Assembly (NCBI GenBank): GCA_947172415.1
Contig: OX359193.1
Coordinates: 6,194,501-6,258,500 of the forward strand
Direction: 5' to 3'
Length of the DNA: 64,000 bases
Source: Chondrosia reniformis
Lineage: Eukaryota; Porifera; Demospongiae; Chondrillida; Chondrillidae
Numbering within the stretch: the first letter of the stretch is position 1; each line of letters opens with the position of its first letter. The notes below the pieces were generated by a model. It made no database searches. It saw only the letters and a list, made by a program, of their open reading frames with translations, and had not been told where the DNA came from. This document shows positions 23,970 through 34,500 of this stretch, piece after piece. The position numbers were made by a program, and so were the translations under genes.

Positions 23970-26577
23970 AGTGTACGAAATGATATGAATCGTATTTTAC
24001 TAAAACTACACTGTATGTGTATGATAAGTCCAGACCAGCTAGTTATAACACTTGATCAAATATGTACACTTTCAGGCTTATTTGACAACTGGTGTTGTCA
24101 TGGTAATTTGTACTTGTATACTTAAATGGTTTGATAATTTTCCTTCAAATCAGACTGGAATCATTTGAATTGTTTTTAGAGTTATCTATCTCAGTCCAGG
24201 CCAATGAAAGTACATATTTTCAGCCATGTCCATTCTTAGGATCTAGCTATTACAAGTTTTAATTGTTTTAAATTTCTAAAGGAATTATATTTATGGTATA
24301 ACCAAAGGAATCCTGAAAGTGTTTCATACAGTTTGCCCGTAGTTATAGCCACTGCAAACTGTATGAAAACATAGCATGACCACCCTATTCAATGTATTTT
24401 CAATTACATAAATCAGCAACAAAGCTGTTTTGCAGTCATTTATCCATGATTTTCTAAATGTCAAAGTGTGTTTCAATGTCCTCAACCTTTGCATTGCAAT
24501 GGTTAATAAGAGGCCAATTTTTTTCTTCTTTATTTCAAATGAATGGTACTAGCATGTGAACTTATGCATGCATGTACTAGTTCTAAATTGTGAATAATTT
24601 TCACTAACTAGGGAATAGGCTACCCAAAGTTTGAATAAATTTCTACCAAAAACCTACCATCCCTATATATACTTCATGCAACTATCAAAGCCTATCATTC
24701 TTGGTGAGCCCAAACACAGAAGTGATGTGTATGATTAAATTTTTAGTATGCCACTTCTGTATTGTTAGACTTACCACAGGATCAATGTCTTGTTTTGTTA
24801 AGTTTTGTACCAGTCTATCTTGCAGCACTGCAATCCCCCTATACTTCTAGATTAAGTTTTTAATGTTTACTTGTTTTTTTGTTTATGATTGCCTACCCTG
24901 TTAAAAAGAAAGTGAGATATTCACACTATATGTTTGGTAAAAGTGAATCATGAATATTGCCACAATAAGTTGATCTAGTTGAGAATGTCTCACTATTTTT
25001 AACAGAGTACTGTTAGATAGAGATAGAATGTTCCAGTTGGCATTGTTGTAGGACAAGCTCAACACAAGTCATGCCATATTTAGCAGTTCATTTTCAGAAT
25101 AACAGCCAAGCGGCACCATTAGAATTGGAATAACAGTCATGCAAGCATTTGCTGTGAAAACAATTGGGAATTCTTGGCTTGTACAAGACTTTATGAGAAT
25201 ATATGTAAACGTGTAAGAAGTATATTACATCCATACTACCTATTTACCAACTGTGTACGTACATGTTGCATGGTTTTAATAAAAGATTTACATGCTTGTA
25301 GAATTCTATATTGTGCCTTTAAATATATTTATAATTAAGTACATATATACGTACATACGTACATAGATACATACAGATGGTTTCTATATATTATATTATT
25401 CACTACTTAAAGGAAAGAGGAAGGCATATGGCAGGCACTATGCATTGCTCAATCATGCAATTTTTAAAGAACAAACTTTGTTGTTTGAACAGTCATTTTT
25501 CTTTTCTAAAATTGTCAGACAAAACCTAATAAGACTCTAATATTTATCAAAACAATTCTACATATTGTTTATTAATTGCAACTTATACGTAGTTTTTAAT
25601 AATTCCAATAGGTTTGTTTGGAATGCATTAGCATTTGCATTTTGACAGTGTATATGGCATTTTGTTACCATTTGCAAATAATGTATAGATATAAGTATTT
25701 ATCCACATGCGGAGATATTTCATAAATTTTGTCTCCCAGTGATAACTATTCCTATCCCCTGTTATCTATAGTCATACGTAGACATGTACAACCTAATTAT
25801 AGTTGACCCATACACCAAGGGACCACTTTAGAAGAAAGACACTCTAAATTTACTCTCTCCAACCCCAAAATGTTTCCTTCACAACTGTATTACACATGAT
25901 TCTATTCAAAACCAGGTCCCAACTCAGAGGTGAGACTACTTGACCAGTCTCAGTCGAGTAAGAGGTGGTCTCAATTGTGATGCCCTACTATAAATACTGC
26001 ATGTGTTATGTGCTCATCTGAACATTAAATGGGCCAGTTCTGACTTTCTGTTACATTAGATGGATCTCCATTGGTAACTTTGTGGGACCAGCGAGGTACA
26101 CATCACACCACCAGTCAGGTGGTTGTAAGATTTTAGTCATTCATCGCATTGTTTATACTGTGGGACATTACTCATGCAATATGATACTATCACTCACAGT
26201 TTTGTAGTCCTCCACATTCAATTTTCAGCCCTTTGTAGGATGTTCCCATGTGGATTTCCTTGAGATCTACTGTACCATTTGCATAACAGTGATTGGAAGT
26301 ACCTACGTAATGTACTGTACATTATCCACTGAACTGTATTCACATCTGTGATAATTGACTAATATGATGAATAGACCAAGTGTATACAGCATTGTGTTAA
26401 TTTCAGTGCATTGTGTGCAGTAGGTACAGTATATATAATACCATGAATTATATATGACTGAATCCTGCAGTTTCACCTAAATTTTAAGTAAAAATGTTTA
26501 ATTTCAATATTATTCCTTCGTTGATGAATATATAAATATACCAAAATGTTGTATATTAGAATTGTATAGCCTGCAGA
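23970..26577. other. Intergenic, AT-rich, with one MITE-like element
   Basis: No exon-like sequence found. A region near 24700-24890 resembles 44440-44640 (shared TGTCTTGTTTTGTTA and TACTTCTA blocks), marking another dispersed repeat. TATA-rich sequence lies just before the next gene, but no clear promoter element could be fixed. Confidence 0.5.
24892..25013. mobile_element. MITE-like element with about 27-bp inverted ends
   Basis: The left end CTGTTAAAAAGAAAGTGAGA is matched, inverted, by the right end, whose reverse complement reads CTGTTAAAAATAGTGAGACA. The interior is about 65 bp and has no coding capacity. Fits a short non-autonomous DNA transposon; target duplication not clear. Confidence 0.55.
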
Positions 26578-29500
26578 ATGAAGTTTAACATTTTGTTACT
26601 GTACCTCACGTATACCTACCTCACTACTGGTGAGTCTCTATATCACACCTTCTGGGTAACTCCATCTACTGAACAGGGATGTGGTAACAGAACTCCTTGC
26701 AACACTATTGAAGGATATTACAATCAGAGCAAGTCCATCTTCTCAACCTCAAATGCTACATGGATATTTTTGGAAGGTATTCACCTCATTCCTGGTAAAT
26801 ATTCGACAGTAATCAGTAGCATAAAGAATGTCAGGTTCTCAGGTATTTCAACCCAAGCAACTACTCTACTTATAAATGACCTTAAGATTAGTTACAGTGT
26901 GAATATAACTATTGAAAAGCTGACTATTAAAAATGGATTCAATGAAAAAAAACTCCTTAATACAGTTCTTACTGTCGAAAATATCATTAATTTAACATTA
27001 TTTCAAGTTGAAATGGTCAAAAAACTACGTACAGACTCTGTAGTCTCCTTCCACATTCAAAATTGTAGTTTAAAAAGAAACCTTGTTGTTGATTGTTATC
27101 TAAGCCAGTTCAATTCCATCTTTCTGCAATTCCATGGCCTAAATAGAAGTGTGATTGACATTAGTTTAACCTTAAATGATGTCGTCATACAAGGTATAGA
27201 CATGTATGTATTTTATAGTTCAGAGGATATCAATGATGCTAGATTTCACCTTCAAATAGACAATACTACAGTCATAAACTCTTTATTCTTTATCGATATT
27301 TATTCAACTAACTCATTTCAAATATCCATCAAAAATTGTCAATTCATCAGTTGTGTGTTCATGAATGAATTCTCTGACAGAAAGTCTTTAAACAAGGGAT
27401 CAGATTCCCACTTTAAACTGGAGATGTTTGTGATAGACACTTTATTTAGAGATACCCCAATAGTAAGTGAGGCTAAAACAACATTACAGGACCCTCTACT
27501 TCAATTTCTTAGATGTACATTTACTGGCTACCATCCAAGGAAAGTGAAAACACCAAAACTTTCAAATTTGTATCTTGATTACGTACTCAATTTTGAAAAC
27601 TTCCAGTCTCCAGCAGTAGTTCTCTCTGATTGTAGTATAGTATACAATTATGCTGGTGCTATTAATCTTCAAAACTGTAAACTTCATCTTCAAAGACTTA
27701 ACCTTATCGAAGGAAATCATATCCTTGAACCTACCAACCCAGATGATAGTAATTTAGTTGGAGGAATGCTTTGTATTCAACCTTCATCCAGCATACTGCT
27801 TGGAAACAATTCTAATTTAATAATCAGGAATAATTTAGACTATCGCAATGGTGCCTTATTCCTCCCCCCTTTTAATGGTCCACAATGCTCAACAGGCAAC
27901 AACCCTTTTCTAAGGGAGTGCAAAGGAAACTGCTTTGTTCAGTTAGTTAAGGAAAATGGTCAGTACATATCGGCTGCAGATATCCGTCATTTCAATGCAT
28001 CTGTTGCTATTCACAATAATAAGGCTCGTATGGATGTATGGTGTCCACCAGAGACTCCATATCCAAGCAATCCAAATCCAAAAGGTAACCAAATATTCAA
28101 TGGCCACTTGTACAATTGCACTTTAAAGACAGCAGATGGTGGTTCTCTATCCACTAATCTCACCATCCTGAAACGATTTATCCACCTTCCATCTTGGAGT
28201 AGATCAGAAGTATCCTCTCCTCCATACTACATTTGCCTTTGTGCTGGGAAGAACTGGACTGAGAGGAACATGTGGGATTGCAATGAAAGCAGTAGCTTAA
28301 CTTATTTAGCAGGAGAAACACCATCACTCTTTGTTGCAGTACTGGAGGATATGGGAGTATTACTGCAGGGTAATTTGAGCATTAATTATAAGCTGTCTGC
28401 CAAGACAACCTCAGCTATCTTAAATACAACACGCTGTGTAGAAATACCTTTAGATACTCAACTTTTAGTGAAAAATGATTTGTTGGTACTGTACTTTAAA
28501 GTAACACGAACCAGAAATATATGTAATCCATATTCTCCGCCAGACACCTACTTTCTGTGGCACTCCATTAACATAAAAACCATACATTGCCCAATAGGTT
28601 TGGAAGGAAATACTACTTCACAGTCATGTGACTGTGTTCCCTTTTTGAAACATCACAACTTTCAATGCTTCTCAATGAACTCTAAAGTCTTCAAACAAAA
28701 TAATAAACATTATTGGATGGCTTTGCAGAACAACAGGCTAGTATTTAGTAAATACTGTTTACCAATATTTTGTAATAACATACTAAAGGAACAGGGGGTC
28801 TCCCTACGAGATATCAACTCAACTTTATCTGTTCAGTGTAGCAAAACTAACAGTCGAGTTGGCTTTCTCTGCAGTGAATGTCCAAAAGGTTACAGTTCAG
28901 GATTTGGAGATTACGCATGTATTCAATGTGATGGACCGTGGTTTATCCTAGCAGTTCCAGTGTATGCCTTGGTTGGTCTAGTGCTGATAGCCTTGCTCTT
29001 TCTCTTTAACCTTACTGTTGTGGAAGGAACTATAAGTGGAGTCAGTTTTTATGCTAACATTATGTACCTATTTGGAGATTTCATGCAAGACAAGTTGATT
29101 AGTGTTTACCTAGCCAAAATTATTCTTGCTTTGAATTTTGGTCCCACTTTTGTTAGCTGCTTTAGCAATGAGATGGATGAGTTTGTAAGATTTCTACTAA
29201 ACTTTATATTTTCATATTACCTTCTTCTCCTTGTATTTTTTATAATACTTGGAGCACACAAGTTTAATCTCAGAATATTCAGAGTTGAATTCATCGCTAA
29301 AAGAGCAGTACCAGTGCTTGCAACATTGATTGTGATTACCTATGCAAATCTCATTTTATTGGTAATTAATGTCCTAAGGAACACATCCATATACACATAT
29401 GATCCAAATACCCTGATAGAGCCTTATAAAGTTTGGCTGTTCCAACCAACATTGCGATACTTTTCAGGGAGACATTTGGTATTAGGGATGCTAGCCATGA

Positions 29501-30354
29501 TAGTAACACTTCTCTATCTCATTCCACTGACTGTAGTCATACTCTTTGGGGATCTCCTGAGGAGGAATTGTATTCGCAGTTTGTGGTTCAGTCACTTTCT
29601 TGATGTATTCCATGGAGCCTATCGCTGGCCACTTGGCTTCTGGTTGGGTTTGAGATTAATGATTGTAATTTTCCTTTCAGCACTTCGAATTATGCTCCCC
29701 AATCATATCTATATATCAGTCTTTGTTCTGATCTTAATTCTTTTCTTCATTGAGACCATAGCTGTAAAACCATATCATAAGAGATTTTACTCAAGGAAAG
29801 TTCAAGCTTACAACAAAAATAAAGAGAAGAAGAAGTTGAAGAATAGAATAATTGCATCTTTATTGTGGTTTAGTAATCCTACAATTACAGACAAAATATT
29901 TTTGCTAAATATACTCTTTTTCGCTGCCATTACTGGTTTCAACAGTAGACATAAAAATGAATTGTTGACCGCCTGTTCTGTCATATCCATATTAGGAGCT
30001 GTCTTGCAAATCTGCTTAATTGTTATCTCCCATGGGTGGAAGTACTTTCCAATTCCTAAATGTACTTTGGAAATGTGTTCAAAGCTAAAAAGAATGTCTT
30101 CACGGAGAAGACGGCACACTGGCTCAAGCAGATCCACAGGAACAAGAGTTCAAAACAAACAAGAACAAGAGTTTCCCTTTCACCATATTCATAGTCTTGA
30201 AGCTGGTCTACCACAGGAGAATGAGAGCAGTGAGGAAGATGACACACCTTTCAGTTCAACAGAAGATGAGGATTGTGCTGAAGAACGGTTTAAATCACTT
30301 GCTGAGCCACTTCTGTTAGCTGAAACTATCATGGCAACTAGAGATTCTAGCTAA
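26578..30354 (+). CDS. Large membrane protein: beta-helix ectodomain, Cys motif, about 9 TM segments (paralogue A)
   Basis: An intronless 1,258-codon gene. Residues 1-18 form a signal peptide ending at TTGES. Residues about 90-480 show alternating hydrophobic/Asn-rich repeats of the right-handed beta-helix (pectin-lyase-like) type with many N-x-S/T sites. At residues about 762-786 is a compact motif GFLCSECPKGYSSGFGDYAC, like EGF/TNFR-type juxtamembrane Cys repeats. From about 790 to 1170 there are roughly nine to ten hydrophobic helices. The cytosolic tail is basic, then acidic and Ser-rich, ending near EPLLLAE; the FPF..IH.L.AG.P block and the EPLL end are shared with the next gene. Function unknown; a surface receptor or channel-like role is only inference. 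Start chosen because it begins the signal peptide. Confidence 0.85.
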   Translation: MKFNILLLYLTYTYLTTGESLYHTFWVTPSTEQGCGNRTPCNTIEGYYNQSKSIFSTSNATWIFLEGIHLIPGKYSTVISSIKNVRFSGISTQATTLLINDLKISYSVNITIEKLTIKNGFNEKKLLNTVLTVENIINLTLFQVEMVKKLRTDSVVSFHIQNCSLKRNLVVDCYLSQFNSIFLQFHGLNRSVIDISLTLNDVVIQGIDMYVFYSSEDINDARFHLQIDNTTVINSLFFIDIYSTNSFQISIKNCQFISCVFMNEFSDRKSLNKGSDSHFKLEMFVIDTLFRDTPIVSEAKTTLQDPLLQFLRCTFTGYHPRKVKTPKLSNLYLDYVLNFENFQSPAVVLSDCSIVYNYAGAINLQNCKLHLQRLNLIEGNHILEPTNPDDSNLVGGMLCIQPSSSILLGNNSNLIIRNNLDYRNGALFLPPFNGPQCSTGNNPFLRECKGNCFVQLVKENGQYISAADIRHFNASVAIHNNKARMDVWCPPETPYPSNPNPKGNQIFNGHLYNCTLKTADGGSLSTNLTILKRFIHLPSWSRSEVSSPPYYICLCAGKNWTERNMWDCNESSSLTYLAGETPSLFVAVLEDMGVLLQGNLSINYKLSAKTTSAILNTTRCVEIPLDTQLLVKNDLLVLYFKVTRTRNICNPYSPPDTYFLWHSINIKTIHCPIGLEGNTTSQSCDCVPFLKHHNFQCFSMNSKVFKQNNKHYWMALQNNRLVFSKYCLPIFCNNILKEQGVSLRDINSTLSVQCSKTNSRVGFLCSECPKGYSSGFGDYACIQCDGPWFILAVPVYALVGLVLIALLFLFNLTVVEGTISGVSFYANIMYLFGDFMQDKLISVYLAKIILALNFGPTFVSCFSNEMDEFVRFLLNFIFSYYLLLLVFFIILGAHKFNLRIFRVEFIAKRAVPVLATLIVITYANLILLVINVLRNTSIYTYDPNTLIEPYKVWLFQPTLRYFSGRHLVLGMLAMIVTLLYLIPLTVVILFGDLLRRNCIRSLWFSHFLDVFHGAYRWPLGFWLGLRLMIVIFLSALRIMLPNHIYISVFVLILILFFIETIAVKPYHKRFYSRKVQAYNKNKEKKKLKNRIIASLLWFSNPTITDKIFLLNILFFAAITGFNSRHKNELLTACSVISILGAVLQICLIVISHGWKYFPIPKCTLEMCSKLKRMSSRRRRHTGSSRSTGTRVQNKQEQEFPFHHIHSLEAGLPQENESSEEDDTPFSSTEDEDCAEERFKSLAEPLLLAETIMATRDSS

Positions 30355-31082
30355 TTTCTAAAACATGCACTAATTCCATAAACAACATTTAGCTCTGTTA
30401 ATATCACTGAAACACATCACACTGTAAGCATGTATGTAGCACTCCATACTTACAATTCATTACAATTAAAAGTTTTCAAATGAAACTTAATAATGATTGC
30501 ATGTATACGTATACTTTGATTAAACTTAAGTTATTTTTGATGTTCTTATGTTGTTATATTGGACTTTATTTATACAATTATAGCTCATTAAATGCTAATG
30601 AGGGGCTAAGAAAGTATATCAATTGGAATAATATTACTGTATAATAGGCAGTAAAAAGATGGGCAGACAATTTAAAAGTATGTTAGATACTTAAACCAGT
30701 GCACCTAAATATATTCCCCTATTTGAATTTTTCGGTTCCCACTTACGTATATAGCTTTGCCATTAGCATGTGTCTGCACACTGGTAACATCCTGTATGGG
30801 GAAGCTATAACTGATTGATAGATTGACCGATTGATAATGAGCATGTCATGCACATACGTACATACATTAAATTTGTTATACAGCCAAAACAAGCAATGTC
30901 TTAAACCTTCATTCATGATTTGTATACAGTGTGAAACTAAATCTTACAAAAAATGGAATACTGAAAGTATATTCACATGAATATAGTCCTGTATTTGCTT
31001 TCATGATCTGTATGCTCAACTTTGAATGCTCTATACCTCTATAGAACATTTCTGCATAATATAACATTAAAACTGCAACAGC
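30355..31082. other. Intergenic spacer between the two paralogues
   Basis: AT-rich, no exon-like sequence. Includes the presumed 3' UTR of paralogue A; no unambiguous AATAAA close to the stop. Confidence 0.5.
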
Positions 31083-31425
31083 ACTGAATAGTGAATATAC
31101 ATTCACTGTATGCTCAACTTTGAGCTCTATACCTCTATACACTATTTGAACATTTCTGCATAATATAACATTAAAACTGCAACAGCACTGAATAGTGAAT
31201 ATACATTCACTGTATGCTCAACTTTGAACTCTATACCTCTATACACTATTTGAACATTTCTGCATAATATAACATTAAAACTGCAACAGCACTGAATAGT
31301 GAATATACATTCACTGTATGCTCAACTTTGAACTCTATACCTCTATACACTATTTGAACATTTCTGCATAATATAACATTAAAACTGCAACAGAACAGCA
31401 CTGAATAGTGAATACATTCACTATA
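31083..31425. repeat. 104-bp tandem repeat upstream of paralogue B
   Basis: Just over three copies of a 104-bp unit beginning ACTGAATAGTGAATATACAT, starting at 31083, 31187, 31291 and 31400 (the last interval has a 5-bp insertion, CAGAA). A partial, diverged copy precedes it from about 30985. Copies are almost identical, so the expansion is recent. It ends about 100 bp before the next start codon and so lies in the likely promoter. Confidence 0.9.
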
Positions 31426-31517
31426 TATACTGTACATAAATCCTTAAATCTGCACTATCGTTACATACTTATATATACAGTAACAAGGACCCCTACCAGA
31501 TAAGACCTAAAGTACGT

Positions 31518-34500
31518 ATGTACAGTATGATGATGATTAGAACACTTGCAATAGGGTTCTCAACGTTAGTAGTTTTCTCCTCTTTCTACTCCACTACTGG
31601 TGAGTCTCTATATCACACCTTCTGGGTAACTCCATCTACTGAACAGGGATGTGGTGACAGAACTCCTTGTGATACCATTGATGGATACTATAATCAAAAT
31701 GTTAGCATCTTCTCAACCTCAAATGCTACATGGATCTTTCTAGAAGGTGTTCATTCCAGAAAATTGTCAGTTAATCTAACTGTGGAAGCTGAAAATGTTG
31801 CTTTAAAGGGTATACCAGATAAACATGTCATTCTACAGATACAAAAAATCGTTTTTGAGGAATACAGGAATGTTACCATGGCGAATCTTCATATTCAGTT
31901 TTGTAATATGCCCATGTCAACTTCAGAAGTATTTGGACTGGTAATTCAGAATGTACACTTTTCAAATACATGGAACTGCAAAGAGCCGTCTCTCTTGAAT
32001 TTAAAGATTAGCGTATCTGGGTCAGTTCTGATTGTAAATAGTAATTTTGAAAATGTTAATTTAGAAATCAATACTTTTGATCGATTTGATGATAAAACTG
32101 GAGAGAGAGATAATCTAGCCATTTGCATTCAAAACGTCCACTTTTTTTACTCTAACATCACAACTTGGATTGGAAATAGTAAGGAAACATGTATCAACTG
32201 TATTAGGTATATGACCTTTGACCTGTCCTCCTGTGTCCTCTCAGGCACAGCATTTGATATACACAATCAAGAAAATACATACTACAATATTAGTATACGT
32301 AATAGTACCTATTCCTATGGGGATTTTGGGTTGAATTTACAGATGTATTCAATTGATCCTGGAAATGCTGAGCAATTTCCCACTTTTGAAGTTAGTTTTG
32401 AAAATTGTCATTTTGAAGGGGAAGCACATCAGAATTCCGGTTTTCTTGTAGTAATAAAAGGTTTAGGTTGGTCCACATCGAGGAAAGAGCATGTTCCATT
32501 AATCATGTTTACAAACACAACTTTTAATGGAACAGCAGTTGTACTTCAAAACTTTGAAGTAGCAGGTATCAATTTCTCTGTAAATTTGGATCAAACTGAT
32601 CCATTTGTAGTATTCAGCAAATGTACATTTTCAAGATTTAAATATGTACCATCTTTCCAAAATTATATTGAACTTATCAATGGATACCTTAATGAAGGCT
32701 ATGTTTTGACCTTGAAAAATTTGTGGATTCCTGTTCTACTGTCAAACTGCAAAATAACAGATAATGCTGCTGGTGCCATTGACATTAATAACAGCAAGCT
32801 TCGCATCCAAGGACTAAACATTGTTCAAAACAATCACATTTTAAATGACAGTGTCAGAGCTGAAGGAATTCTTCGTTTTACAGGTTATTTTAAGTTGCTG
32901 TTAGAAAATAATTCAAATTTGGTAGTTAAGGACAACACAGGAAGACAATATGGTGGCTTATATTTTCCACCTTTTCAAATGCAATATGGCAAGTATCATC
33001 CCTCCTCAATGGAATTCCAGCAATGCCTTCAGGAGAATGCATGTACTGGAGGATGCTTCTTTCAATTAGTTGATGAAAATGGTTGTCTGATGAAGGAAAA
33101 GCTTATTCCTCTATTTACAGGGAAGCTGTCAATTGAAGGTAATAGAGGTCAAGATAGCAAGGTTAGTTCCCAGTTATACAATGGGCACCTGTATAATTGC
33201 TACTTAGACACAGAGGCTGGTCCTATTGTAGCCAATGAAAATGTCACCAAGCAAATCATTCACGTGCCCTCCTGGGACAGTGATACAATTTCATCTCCAC
33301 CTTATCTATGCATATATAACAAGAGAGATAAATTCAATCAGTCAAGGTGGCAGTGTAATCATAACACCACTATAGTTACAAATGAGAATCTTACATTGTG
33401 TGCAATGATAGTTAAAGATCCTTCTGTCCAGATGAATGGTACCTTAAGTAAACCATTTGCTCCATCTTCCAATTTGATTGAAATTGACAATAATTGTTTT
33501 TATCAAAAGAATTTTAACCGAAATCTGCTTCAGACAAAAATGCAGGAATACTTATTCAGAATTTCCATTATATTAGACTGTCACAAATCCTTGGAAATTA
33601 TTTATCCTCTAAAGGATTACTTTTTCTTCCACCAGGTTAATGTTTTGCGATGTCCTGTGGGTTTTAAGAAAGACACTGTGACAATGAAATGCAAATGTCC
33701 ATCTTTCTTGCTAGAAAAAGGTTTTGAGTGTTTTGCAGAAGGAAATGTCTTTATCAGACAACTTTCAAATGGTATAGTAAAAAAATGGATTGGTTGGAAG
33801 AATAATGAATTAGTCATTGCCACACACTGTCCACAGTTTCTCTGTAATAATAGATTACATGTAAGTGGAATATATTTAAATTCAACTGATCAAAATGTTG
33901 ACTTACAGTGCAACAGTTATAATAAGCGGATTGGTTTTCTTTGTAGTGAATGTCCACCTGGATATAGTTCAGTTTTAGGGGATTTTAAATGTGCAGACTG
34001 TAGAGGTGGCGCATGGTATCTTCTTGTCATTCTGTGCTATGCAATGTTTGGTCTACTAATAATAGTAATACTATTCCTCTTTAACATGACTATTGTGCAA
34101 GGTGTAATTAATGGGATCTGCCTTTACGTCAATGTTGTATATATTTATTATGATGACTTCCTGCAAGATATGGACAGAAACCCACTTTACAGTGTAATTT
34201 CTATCTTTAATCTTGCTTTAGGATTTGAAATCTGCTTCTATGATGGCATGAATGAGTTAGCAAAGGCCTTGCTTCAATTTGTCTTTCCTTTTTATCTTTT
34301 TATTCTCGTGATTCTCATTATTATTGGAGCACACAAGTTTAATCTCAGAATATTCAAAGTAGAGTTCATAGCTAAAAGAGCAGTACCAGTGCTTGCAACA
34401 CTGATGGTACTGACTTATACAAACCTCATTGGAGTAACTATTCATGCATTTCGACATAGTAAAGTTTATACAATCACAAAAGACAATATAAAGAGAGAAA

